From assembly GCF_000003815.2 (NCBI RefSeq), contig NC_049985.1, positions 5,714,929 to 5,778,928 of the forward strand: a DNA stretch of 64,000 nucleotides, read 5' to 3'. Below, one piece after another: positions 1 through 10,152 of the stretch; the stretch's first letter is position 1, and the number at the start of each line of letters is the position of its first letter. This DNA is from Branchiostoma floridae (taxonomy: Eukaryota; Chordata; Leptocardii; Amphioxiformes; Branchiostomatidae). Made by a program: the position numbers and the translations under genes. The notes below the pieces were generated by a model that ran no database searches, had not been told where the DNA came from, and saw only the letters and a list, made by a program, of their open reading frames with translations.

Positions 1-149
1 AAAGAGAACAAAGGCTCGCAGACGGCAGGCAGCACCGTAATTTGACCAAGAGTACCGGTTATTATTAAAAGTGATCTCAAAATGAGTTTACCGGTAGTTC
101 AAATCATTAAAATGAACAGTTGAGCTATATGATTGTGCACTCTTCCACT

Positions 150-352
150 GGTCATGACAGAGATGCTATACACAGGTTCAACAGGTTCATTGCAGGAGAA
201 ATTATGCTTAGCCTAGCTTTTCTCCACTATTACAGCGAACAGTGGAACCTAGCTCGCGAAATCCTTTGCATGTGGGATGAGCGACACAGCCAGGATTAGA
301 ACTCATGACTTCTTGGTTCATAGGCAGGGTCATTAACCACTAGACTATATTA
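150..352 (-). repeat. tRNA-derived SINE
   Basis: On the minus strand an A-box-like motif (TAGTCTAGTGG, plus positions 338-348) is followed about 45 bases later by a degenerate B box (AGTTCTAATCC, 293-303), the spacing of a tRNA-type RNA polymerase III promoter. The tRNA-like part (about 283-352) has no good acceptor stem and runs into an unrelated tail, so this reads as a SINE, not a tRNA gene. It lies downstream of PHKA exon 10, probably in the next intron. The tail end is approximate and no clear target duplication was found. Confidence 0.65.
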
Positions 353-469
353 TATATGTCTGCATACTACCCTAGCAAGTGTACAACAACAATAATTTAC
401 ATTCTAGTCACTCTTTCTCAACTGGCCCTCCGACCGGCCACACTTTCAGTACATGTAATATAATATGTG

Positions 470-643
470 TCAAAGGTTCTTTAACATGCTCTGAGCGTCA
501 CTAACGGAAGCTAGATACTCATCTTCACCCGAGTCTGGTGAAAAAAAGTTGTTAAGTGCCTTTCCCAAGGGCATAACATCAGGGTCTGCTATCAGTCTCC
601 TGGATTTGACAAAATGTTCACGAAACTCTTCAGCCTTCACAAC
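470..643 (-). other. Unidentified 57-codon C-terminal-like ORF fragment
   Basis: An open stretch on the minus strand starts just after a stop codon and ends at TGA (470-472). It encodes a polar, protein-like sequence including EEFREHFVKSRRLI, DVMPLGKALNNFF and a C-terminal QSMLKNL. It begins only about 30 bases past the donor of PHKA exon 10, too close for a normal intron, and does not resemble the PHKA sequence expected next. It could be a transposon or retrogene fragment, or a terminal exon of an alternative transcript. No family was recognised. Confidence 0.25.
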
Positions 644-674
644 TCACAGCTCTATGGGGCCATGGCATCTATAC

Positions 675-3600
675 CTGTGCTTTGTCTCCCTTGAACAGTC
701 CATCCAGGATCAGGTACGTCCAGAACAGCGGCCACTCACACTCGATCCCCTCAAACACAGACAGCTCCCAGGGTTCATAGTGTAGCCTACCCGAATCCTG
801 GGGAAAATTGGATATTGTCATGGGATGGAAAATACACAATGTACATGTATGTGATGAATACACAATGTAGAGTAGTCCATTAAATTCAAAATAAAAGTTT
901 CCTCAACTAAACATCCACTTTAATACTGAAAACAACAGTTGTCACTAAGTACATGTACATGTAAATCAAAGTCATACCTCCATTGGAGTCTTATAACCAT
1001 CTCGTAAGAATCTAGACAGTCCATAACGACCCTGCAAAGACAAAAACTGATTATAAGCTGTGAAATATGACTAATACATTGGTCTTAAGGATAGGGATGG
1101 ATTCTTCCATCCAACCATCCATCCACTTTGCCGTCATTGTTTTCCACAGTCTCTTATCAGATATTATCCATAATAGTTGCACCCCCTCCCAAGCGTATCC
1201 CATTCATGCAAGGTCTTGCTCTTCCAAATCGTGGCTTGTCCCCCCCCCCCCTTCTTCTTCCTGCTGGGCTCCAGTTGGAAATTGATTCTTTTGTATCCCA
1301 AATGGTGCATCTTTTCCACTGGTTTTCCTTTCCTTGCAATTCTTCAACAACTCTATTATACACACTAATGTTACAAAAAGAGAGGATACAGTATGTGTGA
1401 GATGTGTCCTCACCTCTAGTTTACTGATGATCTCATTCTTTGTGAGGTTGCTGAGATCCACGTCCTCCACAGCAAAGGCTGGATACGACAGGATACTGAG
1501 AAGACTGGCATCGATTTCCTGTCAGAGAAAGAAAAAGAACATGATAATATTTGCAAACACATGCTGTCTGTAGATAGTAATGGTTCTTTGATACATAATT
1601 CCTTTAAAAAAAGATGACAAGAGAAATCAACAAGATCAAATAGAAATATGATATGTTAATCAGTGAGGTGTTTTTTCTCAAACCTTTGACTTTGATTCCC
1701 TTGGCAGCATGGATTCCAGAATAGCCTGTTGGACAATCAAAAGAGATGGCATCAGTGCATATTAATTATGATGAGGACATTGATACAGCAAGTATCAGAA
1801 TGCAATTATAAACAATGTACTGGTAAGTTGTTTAAGTGTTACTAGGATAGAGTAACAAACTTCAAGAATGCTACGATAAGCTAAAATGATGTTTCAGAAC
1901 ATGTACAGAATTTGTAAGAAAAATCATAGAAACATTAAAGCAGATGATGGTAAATGAAATCTGTTCTGATAGATAAACTAGCACACTTTGATAAGTCAAT
2001 AACGAATGAAGACATGATGAGGTGCCCTCTACTGTTCTTTGTTATACTGCAGCAGTTATAAGTTGTACTGACCTTACACTGTGAGATCTCATCAGCCATG
2101 ACATGTATGATGGAGGCGGGGCCTCCTCTGGACCCAAAAAGGTCCATCTCTTTTATAGCCTCCAGAGAAGCCTATATACATCAGGAAAAACATCAGTTAT
2201 AGGATATGTATAACTTAACACTAGCAGTAAGTTCCCATAATTAGTTGAGATGTCTTTCAACGGAAAATATTACAGACTTTGTTTGGACACAACCCAAAGA
2301 TTAACTGGGGGCAAATGAGAAACTGTATGACACCTATATATGGCACCAGAAATAAAGCACATGAAGATTTGGGAATGAAGTTTTACCAATTAGCACCAAC
2401 TTTCCAACAAATGTTTCATTTGTTTTAGCACAAACTGCAATACAACTTTACCTCAGAAGTAATAGAATTGTGGGTGCTTCATACATACTCATTTCAAACT
2501 GTAATGTCTTTGAAAACAGATTACTTTTCTACGCTACTAGAAGAACTACATGTAAGTGTCTGTTATGATAGAAGGTTCCTCTGTCCACATATATGTTTTT
2601 CCCAGTTGAACATACCTTTGCCATCCCAATAGAGCTAGCATTCAGCTCTGGCCAGCCATGGTTGGTCTTGTCTCCTCTCTCCCACATGCCATAGTCCTGT
2701 TCATTTTGGGGGGGAAACAGTCAAACATATTGTGCTTCAAATTCTGGACTTAAATCCTTTGTAGCTTATAATGTAGCATGTGTAACTTTCAATTGTTTTG
2801 ATCATTACTGGTAAGTAAGGAACTCTAACTGTAAACAGGTACCAATGCATATGTCACAGGGGAGATTGGAATCCAGGGGGATTCGGAATCCCCCTAGGGG
2901 AGATTGGAATTCCAATCTCCCCTAGGGGAGATGGGAATTCTAATCTCTCCTAGGGGAATCTGGAATTCTCCTAGGGGAGATTGGAATTCCAATCTCCTCT
3001 AGGGGAGATTGGAATTCTCTGGAGTTCTACTGGGATTCCAATCCTTCCTAGGAGAATCCAGAATTCCCCTAGGGGAGATTAGAATTATATCAGGACATTC
3101 TTTGAATCTGCCAGGAGTGGCTTCAAAGTTTCGAACAATGCAACAAAGGATATGTCATTTTTCTAACAATAAAGCGTGGCGCGTTGGTACACCCGATCCC
3201 TCGATCTCGGAAGTTAAGCAACGCGACGGTCCGGACAGTGCTTGGATGGGAGACCAACCAAGGACGTCCGGATTGCTATAGCCTCACGAAGCTTTCCACG
3301 AAATCGTCTTCCGGGAGGGACGTAAAACGGGGGTCCCGTGCTCGAGGAGGTGCCTCGACCACGTTAATCAGCCTCATTACTCATAATGGGTACCTACTGG
3401 CTGGCAAAATACACCTGGTGATTATATCTTACACTTCATATCTAACATTTTTGACAATTAAAGGTTAAGAATACTTCTCTGCAGTGTAAAATAGCAAATT
3501 ATGCTATACTATAGCTCATTAAACTTAACATTTTCAAACATTCAGTAATAGAGGAGAATCCAGAATTGTACCAGGACAATCTTTGACTTTACCAGAAATT

Positions 3601-6600
3601 CAGATAAGTAACTTTATACGAAGAAACTGGCAGAAAAAAAGACCAAAAGCAACAATTAAAAAAAACAATGCAACATAGGTAACTGGAAAAGCTGGTTGAG
3701 AACATTGAGTCACTAACCCATTATGGTCGTATGCAAATATCACTAATATGTAAATCAGCTAGATTTGCATATGCCATTATAAGTTAGTGACTCGATACAT
3801 AAGAGCTCATTTCCATCTCACAAGCCAGAAGGATTCCAATCTCTCCTAGGGGAGATTGGAATTCCAATTTCCCCTAGGAGAATTCCAGATTCTCCTAGGA
3901 CAGATTAGAATTCCCATCTCCCCTAGGGGAGATTGGAATTCCAATCTCCCCTAGGAGGATTCCGAATCCCCCTGGATTCCAATCTCCCCTGTGACACATA
4001 CATGTAACTGAGAACTCATATTACAATGGATCAAGTATAGCCATACTTACAGGAGTTCTATAAGCAGACTCTACATAGAAGACCAAGTTTTGAATGAAGG
4101 CCACTTCATCCAGGGTAAAAATTATCTGCAAACCTGGAAGAAAAAAAAAAAGGTCTATGTACATGTATCATTGCTGTCATATAGATCTAGTTTCAAAAAT
4201 GCCACTTATGATCAGTAATATCATCTGCCAACATCTTACATACAGAATGTACACTGTGGATAAAAATATCTAACATTCCTTTTAAGATACCCTCTTTGAC
4301 ACATGTCCTTTCCCTTTTAATCCAACAAAACAATAGTTGAAGGCTTGTCTATGTATTGTAATTCATAACTGTGGGTAACAGTCATGTACAGGTTACATTT
4401 CGAGCCCTACAGATGAAGTTATACATACCAGACGCTGTCATCTGGGCCAGCATGAGGATGTAGAGGGAGGTGGCATCTATCTGCAGATGTCCCCACTCCT
4501 TGTCTCCCACCACAGTTCCACAGGTGGTGATGTTGTACTTGGCGTGCAGGGCGTCCGTGGTGGCCTGCGTGTACTTGAACTTCTCCAGTTTGTCCACCTG
4601 TGAAAAGATGAGGGTTAAATAAAGTCATACTTCCTTTTGATTATCTCAGAGACATTGTATATATCATTGGTGATTGTCACTGCTCTCCTCCCATAACCCA
4701 TATTCTGCTGGCAATTGTTTTGCCAATTTAATCTCCCTTATACATGCCAGTTGCTACATGATGTTATCAAACCTTACAGGGTGTCTGACACACCTCCAGT
4801 AACCATGGTGACAGCTGTCTGTTTTTGTTCTGAAGAGAAGAGGAAGAAACGGAGCAAAAGCAATACTGTAAAAGCAAAAATTTTTCTATTATGGTACACT
4901 ACGAAAAGTCCCTTTTCCCGCTACCGCAAAATTAAATGCATTTACAGTATTTCCCTTCTGAGGGTAAACATAAGAACATTAAGAACAAAGTTGACCCCTG
5001 ACCTGTCTCATCATGCACTGCAGCAGTCCCCTCATCAGTTTGACCACGCTCTGCTCTAGCTCGTAAGCCTTGGCTCGATCCTCGTCCATGTCTGCAGTCT
5101 TCCTGTACGCCAGCGACAGCCCCCACACCGCCATGATGCAGTACAGGTTGTCCCGCACCCACGCATGGTTCTGGTCTATACTNNNNNNNNNNNNNNNNNN
5201 NNNNNNNNNNNNNNNNNNNNNNNNNNNNNNNNNNNNNNNNNNNNNNNNNNNNNNNNNNNNNNNNNNNNNNNNNNNNNNNNNNNNNNNNNNNNNNNNNNNN
5301 NNNNNNNNNNNNNNNNNNNNNNNNNNNNNNNNNNNNNNNNNNNNNNNNNNNNNNNNNNNNNNNNNNNNNNNNNNNNNNNNNNNNNNNNNNNNNNNNNNNN
5401 NNNNNNNNNNNNNNNNNNNNNNNNNNNNNNNNNNNNNNNNNNNNNNNNNNNNNNNNNNNNNNNNNNNNNNNNNNNNNNNNNNNNNNNNNNNNNNNNNNNN
5501 NNNNNNNNNNNNNNNNNNNNNNNNNNNNNNNNNNNNNNNNNNNNNNNNNNNNNNNNNNNNNNNNNNNNNNNNNNNNNNNNNNNNNNNNNNNNNNNNNNNN
5601 NNNNNNNNNNNNNNNNNNNNNNNNNNNNNNNNNNNNNNNNNNNNNNNNNNNNNNNNNNNNNNNNNNNNNNNNNNNNNNNNNNNNNNNNNNNNATTCATTC
5701 TAATTTTCTGAAAGTGGGACAGAATGTTTGAAATCTTTTCCATTCCCAGCAGCAAAATTCCATCCTTAGATGGATGTTGGAGAAAGTCCTGTACTCCAGT
5801 GGCAACCCTGAGTTATACCGATACAATACTGTACTCCAGTGGCAATTTCTATAAGTATCACATGCTTATGTGTTTTTCTCCGTGCTGCATTCAATCTTCT
5901 TTCACCATCAATGATATAAAACGTTTATTGCAAATACATGCCCGCTGACTAATTGCAAGTACAAGTGAGAGTGAAAAATATAGATATCAGGAATTGCATT
6001 CCATGTTTCACTTTTACTACATTCTAAAGTTGGTGCTACATTGATTTGTAAGAGAGATTCCATTAGTGACAGGAGAGAAACAGAAATGAGGGGTGTAGCC
6101 AACTAAGCAAACAGAAGCCACATGTCGATCTGATAGCACTAGAGTAGACACATGTGATGTCACATGTCATTCCCTTGCTCTCCAGCTGTAATAGGAGGAA
6201 CATAAAATCACTGGTCCCCTCAGATGCTTTCTTGTAATTACATCTACACATGTATATAAGTACCTACTACATTGTACATTGCAATGCCAGGGCTGCCTCC
6301 ATCACAAACAGGATGGAATTTTGCTTGTTGGGATGGACAAAATTCTACCCTGTCCATCCTGCAAATCTGAGCTTTATGATATGATTATGAAATTGATGAA
6401 AATGTATTCTTGCTTAAAACTTAACAACATGAACGTCCCAACGAGTGGGATGGAAAAAGATCAATGCTGGAGACAGCCCTGCATAATGCATATGTAGTAA
6501 TGTAAGACCTATCTTTACACCAAATTACATTTCTTTCTAGTCTTTATATTTGTGCTATCTGCTCATTAGTAACATTTCTTGGATAGATGTGTAATTACAA

Positions 6601-7960
6601 AAATGCTGTAAATATATAGGAAATAAATCATAGACAATGATAGAAATAATACAATTGATGTTCATTTCCTATTCACTTCATCATCCAGCATCACACAGTA
6701 CTGATTGCAAAATCATACAGCCATGCTGCAAAGAGAGGAGATGGTGAATTGCCATTAAATTGCAGCCAGAAAGGGGATTGTATTCATAAATATCATTCCA
6801 ATGAAAAGTTCAATCATTGCTTCTTTCATTCAATGAGTACTAGAAGTTGCATGACAAGCCATAATATCATCAACCTTGACACTGTAACTGGATGGCAGCA
6901 AACCAGTCGCAGGATTCTGAAAGAGGAACATGAAAAGTACCTTTACAACTGAAACAGGTTTGTAATGTTATAAAACTGGATGGGTTTTTTTTTTTCTTAC
7001 AAGCTTCATGATGTTCTAGAAATAAAACAAAACAATAACTTTAATTAATACATGTAACATTGTGTATTAGGCATTGGATTTTGCAAGTTATCAAATCACG
7101 GGTCTGAAGGATTGATTGACTGCTGAGCTGCAATTTTGCATTACAGGATATGTTACATCTCTGGGTGTTAAATAAACTCTTCTCTGTACAAACATTTTAA
7201 TCTCAATGCATTACACACACACATGCCCCTCCCATGCCTTATATGGGCATCACATGGGGGAGGGGAGGGGCGTGTCTAGGGCATGTGTGCAGGATACCTG
7301 TCTTGTAGTGGGAAGGATTCAATCATCAACAAGCAAATCAGAAACATGTTCACCAGGATATTTTATCCTCAATTATATGAGTCCAATCTTCCAGTGATGG
7401 TGAAAATTTCAACTGAACCATGATCACAGATTTGCATCTAGCCAGATTAATGATTTGTGACTTCTTTGACAAGAATCTCAAGGCTGCAAATTGTTCATCA
7501 TCTTTATATAGTCATCAATAGTTTGCTAAGTAAAAAGCTAGAGGAGTACTAGCCTGCTACTTGTCGCTGACAGCATACATGCAATGTCATGCTGTTAATT
7601 ATATTACTGGAAAAATCAGGTATCATCCGGTAATTGTCTTAGATCTAGAATCAAGCTTTGCCCATCAGGGGAAATTCATGTAATCTATTTTCATCGTACA
7701 GACAATCCCAAAATGTGAACGAATGAAATAAACCGCACGGATCGGTTATATGTCTATATAAGACTTAGTCAAGTTGCACACATTAGTGAGATGTCCTTTC
7801 TGGATCTGGATGATGACTATTTTGGTTAAAGTTGACATCATGTGATGGAGTGTGTGTGTGTTTTTTCCAGTCGACGTCCTACCTGGTGAATGAGGATAGT
7901 TTTGTGCACGAGGTGCTGGTAGTAGTCCAGACGGACCCCGGAGTTACTCCTGCTTCTCAT
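675..7960 (-). CDS. PHKA: Phosphorylase b kinase regulatory subunit alpha, N-terminal part (ten exons seen, gene partial)
   Basis: Regulatory alpha subunit of phosphorylase kinase, the cytosolic complex that activates glycogen phosphorylase; this part is the GH15-like (glucoamylase-like) domain. Coding exons on the minus strand: 7883-7960, 5003-5182 (cut by the gap), 4429-4597, 4051-4133, 2616-2696, 2073-2171, 1684-1725, 1414-1518, 978-1031, 675-797. All readable junctions are GT-AG and phases match. The start [12 protein letters not shown] is the family's N terminus. Conserved blocks include [112 protein letters not shown] and [17 protein letters not shown]. The KAYELEQS block favours alpha over the beta paralogue. 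The segment normally joining exon 1 to HAWVRDN is missing and must lie in the gap. Later exons lie beyond position 1. Confidence 0.95.
2073..2615. other. PHKA introns without further features
   Basis: Apart from exon 6 (2073-2171), this stretch is AT-rich intron. The other PHKA introns between 798 and 4428 are similar, except for the palindromic element at 2852-3996 and a C-run and pyrimidine-rich tract near 1240. No coding signal was seen on either strand. Confidence 0.6.
3174..3415 (+). repeat. 5S rRNA-derived SINE (SINE3-like) with a conserved core
   Basis: The head reads as 5S rRNA: GATCTCGGAAGTTAAGC (A-box region), then GCTTGGATGGGAGACC (intermediate element and C box), then a diverged 3' stem. 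Instead of ending as a 5S gene does, it continues into a core containing TTCCGGGAGGGACGTAAAA, GGGGTCCCGTG, GAGGAGGTGCCTCG and CACGTTAA. As I recall, a similar core occurs in the central domain of widespread metazoan SINEs (the MetaSINE type). The first third of the 5S part is diverged. It is nested in the palindromic element. The 3' boundary is approximate. Confidence 0.75.
3704..3794. repeat. Internal inverted repeat
   Basis: GAGTCACTAACCCATTATGG at the left arm is mirrored by CCATTATAAGTTAGTGACTC at the right, with ATGCAAAT and ATTTGCAT inside the arms. It forms a hairpin within the larger palindromic element and may be an independent nested MITE. Confidence 0.7.
4864..4949. mobile_element. 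86 bp MITE of the TACTGTAAA family
   Basis: Starts TACTGTAAAAGCA and ends with the inverted counterpart TGCATTTACAGTA. It lies in the PHKA intron between exons at 5003 and 4597. The internal CCGCTACCGCAAAATTAAA resembles the longer copy at 33915-34107, and partial relatives occur near 50330 and 54042. Confidence 0.65.
5183..5692. other. Assembly gap (510 N) cutting PHKA exon 2
   Basis: The gap begins inside coding sequence: the minus-strand exon is open up to position 5182 and the preceding conserved segment of the family is absent. At least part of one coding exon is therefore hidden here. Confidence 0.95.
5693..7882. other. First PHKA intron, right part
   Basis: AT-rich sequence between PHKA exon 1 and the gap. 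Short CA runs occur near 7207, followed by an imperfect hairpin around 7220-7283 (CATGCCCCTCCCATG with a G-rich counterpart). No exon on either strand was recognised. Confidence 0.5.
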
Positions 7961-7980
7961 CCTCCTCCTGATGCTCTCAT
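7957..7980 (-). promoter_or_regulatory. Upstream ORF overlapping the PHKA start codon
   Basis: On the minus strand an ATG at 7980-7978 opens a seven-codon ORF (MRASGGG). Its stop TGA (7959-7957) overlaps the PHKA ATG (7960-7958) in the arrangement ATGA. If transcription starts upstream of 7980, ribosomes would meet this ATG first and could reach the PHKA start by leaky scanning or by termination-reinitiation. The order of codons is seen directly; any effect on translation is inferred. Confidence 0.5.
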
Positions 7981-9401
7981 GAGACGAGACAAGACGCCGA
8001 GGATGGTCGAAATACTGTCCTTACCAAGGACACTCCTTCCCGAACGAAAATAAAACCTGCGACGCCATCAATGCGAAATGAAGAGCGACGGCACGTATAT
8101 CTAGTATGTTAAATTCACTTTCGGACATAAAATTCCCACATAAAGGAAATATATGCCTATTGTCCTCAATATAACAATACTTAGTCTATAATCAAAATTT
8201 TTATGAAGCATTATTCTGTAAAATCACGAAAATTGACTAGTTATTTCTACGTTGTGTATTTTGCTGCCCTGTTAGTACTGGGTGACCTTGTTTGACACAG
8301 GGACCGTACATTTTAGTTAAGATTGGTGGTGGTGTCTACAGTAAATGGAACTTTGCACATTCATAACTTTGCATAATCCATGGGTAGTTTTAATAACTTC
8401 AATAACATCGGTCCAGTATATGAATTTTATTTGACTGGTGTTTTCCTTTACAACACTGCCACCCCACAGTAGTGGTACATCCCTAATTTCCCGTGACGCC
8501 TTGCCGGAGTGACGTCACCACAGCCGTCCGGAGGTCAGACCGGGAGGACGAACGAGAAAACTCCAGAAATTGGTCTATATCGGGGAAAATATCAGGTTTG
8601 TGGCGTATATTAGCAGGCTGTGACATTTTGTTGTTGTTCAAGAGTGTGTAGAAGTTCATTTTGAACGCATATTTGGTTGAATTTGGGCGTGATGCTTCGT
8701 TATGTAAGTGACGCATTGCGACCTTTTCTGATGGGGGAGGGGGGCAGGGTTGGAAAGGTAGCAGAACACAGTTTTTCGCCTATGGGGAATTACATGGTTA
8801 AGGACCCCAAAGTGAGGTGGTTCGACGACTCAAAAAATATATCAGGGTGCAAAATTAATTAACAAGAATTCGATATGTTGGAGTTGAGAGTATAATCTAC
8901 AACATATGTGAAAATGAGATGAAGTTTGCCTGCTCGTTTTCCCAGAAACTTGAGAAAGAACACTTTGAAATGATCCCCAGCGGAGGTCACCATACTGCAG
9001 CCGAGACACGGAAGTAGCGGGAACCGGATTCGTGCGCGAAATTCTACCCAGCCAAACAAACATCGTAACCCAACTCATACAGCCTCAAAACTTACGTATC
9101 CCTCTACTATTCACCACAGTTTCCGACTCGCTGACGTGCACAGAAAAATTCCTATGGCTTTTCAAGAACTGCGACGACCTATTTTGTGCCCGATCTACTT
9201 ATGTCCACGGGGGTCGCCCATAAATACTGTGTTATGCGACCGTAAAGACACACCGTATATTTGAACGAAATGTTTTCTGTACCATGTACTGATGTAGGCT
9301 TCATCATGGGGACGTTTGTGTAAGTCTTGTGTTGAAATATTCAAAGTACATAGATGTAAATATACATCATATTTGAAAATATCTGAATTGTTTTTTTGTA
9401 G
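7961..9401. promoter_or_regulatory. Divergent PHKA / UQCRQ intergenic region
   Basis: About 1.4 kb separates the PHKA start (minus) from the UQCRQ start (plus), so both promoters must lie here. No TATA box at a convincing distance was seen. GC-richer patches occur at 7961-8085, 8495-8560 and 8990-9040. Since a splice acceptor sits just before the UQCRQ start codon, a non-coding UQCRQ first exon is expected in this interval; its position was not determined. Confidence 0.45.
9293..9322 (+). repeat. Upstream copy of the UQCRQ acceptor and start-codon context
   Basis: A 20-base segment at 9293-9312 repeats, with one mismatch, the segment at 9397-9416 that carries the splice acceptor and ATG of UQCRQ, 104 bases further on. 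The upstream copy has its own AG, an ATG opening MGTFV-stop, and a donor-like GTGTAAGTC. It could act as a decoy acceptor or a short upstream ORF exon. Confidence 0.5.
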
Positions 9402-9409
9402 GCCTCATC

Positions 9410-10151
9410 ATGGGGAAGCACTTTGGTGAGCTGTACAAGATGAGACACATCATCACGTACAGCATCTCACCGTTAGAGCAGCGAGCCTTCGCTGGCTACT
9501 TCAGCAAGGGGTTCCCCAACATGCTGAGGAGGGCCAAGAACAGAATTTTCAGAATCTTTCCTCGTAAGTACATGCATAACTCATAAGGGTGTATGACAGG
9601 CTTTTAGCCATCCGTGCATCATTGTGTCATTTGGACACGCTTTTTTAGAAATGATAAGAAATTGGACGCACTAGATGCCCCTAGGCTTGGGAGCAGATCC
9701 TCTGACAAGCATGAATTTCTTGAAAACTCTGCACCGTGGAAGGTGGATGCCTACAATAGTGGCGCCTATATCAGTTACTGCGACTCACCAAATAATTTGG
9801 ACCCCCTATAATTAAAATCCTAGCTAATGATACATGCTGCATAGTGAATATTTGTGACAACTTATGCAGGGCTGCTCTTAGGATGGATTCCAGGCATTGG
9901 TAAAAAGAATGCATTTATCTTCAGGGCAATAGAATGTATTTATCGTTGTAAAAAGAAACAGCCATATTCATGTGTGTGAAAATACATTGTATTTTCTATT
10001 AATAGAACATCACAGACATTTTTAAAATAATTTCTTTTCTTTTCTTCAATTCTATCTTGCAGAGTTTGTGGTTGGATACATCATCTACAGCTGGGGTAAC
10101 AGTGAGAATGCCCGGTCCATCAGAAAGGGTTTCGAAGGCACAACTGAATAA
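9410..10151 (+). CDS. UQCRQ: Cytochrome b-c1 complex subunit 8 (ubiquinone-binding protein QP-C)
   Basis: Small single-pass subunit of respiratory complex III in the mitochondrial inner membrane. Two coding exons, 9410-9563 and 10063-10151, joined by GT-AG with phase 1, give 80 residues; the vertebrate protein is about 82. Family features: start MGKHFGELYKMRHIITYS, then SPLEQRAFAGYFSKGFPNML and RRAKNRIFRIFP, then the membrane span of exon 2 (FVVGYIIYSWGN) and a short polar tail ending EGTTE. The start is the first ATG after a splice acceptor (AG at 9400-9401) and matches the family N terminus. The gene is complete. An AATAAA overlaps the stop codon. The gene is head-to-head with PHKA. Confidence 0.95.
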
Positions 10152-10152
10152 A
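10147..10152 (+). terminator. AATAAA overlapping the UQCRQ stop codon
   Basis: The last sense codon and stop read GAATAA followed by A, so a canonical poly(A) signal spans the stop. T/G-rich sequence follows at about 10185-10225. Use of this site would give a 3' UTR of only about 10-30 bases. An ATTAAA near 10410 is an alternative site. Confidence 0.4.

Larger units (their letters stand above)
2852..3996. mobile_element. Palindrome-rich TIR element of about 1.1 kb in a PHKA intron
   Basis: The ends are inverted copies: TGTCACAGGGGAGATTGG at the left, its reverse complement at the right. The arms match for about 90 bases with one difference seen. A 4-base CATA on each side is a candidate target duplication. 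The arms consist of alternating-orientation copies of a short unit around CCTAGGGGAGATTGGAATT. The interior holds a 5S-derived SINE and a second inverted repeat. There is no transposase ORF, so it is non-autonomous. The superfamily is not established. Confidence 0.75.

Noticed and set aside
283-352. A tRNA gene on the minus strand
   Set aside because: A and B boxes are present but degenerate, no paired acceptor stem is visible and the sequence continues into a SINE body.
3174-3290. A functional 5S rRNA gene
   Set aside because: The 5' third and the 3' stem are diverged and the sequence runs into a SINE core without a terminal T-run.
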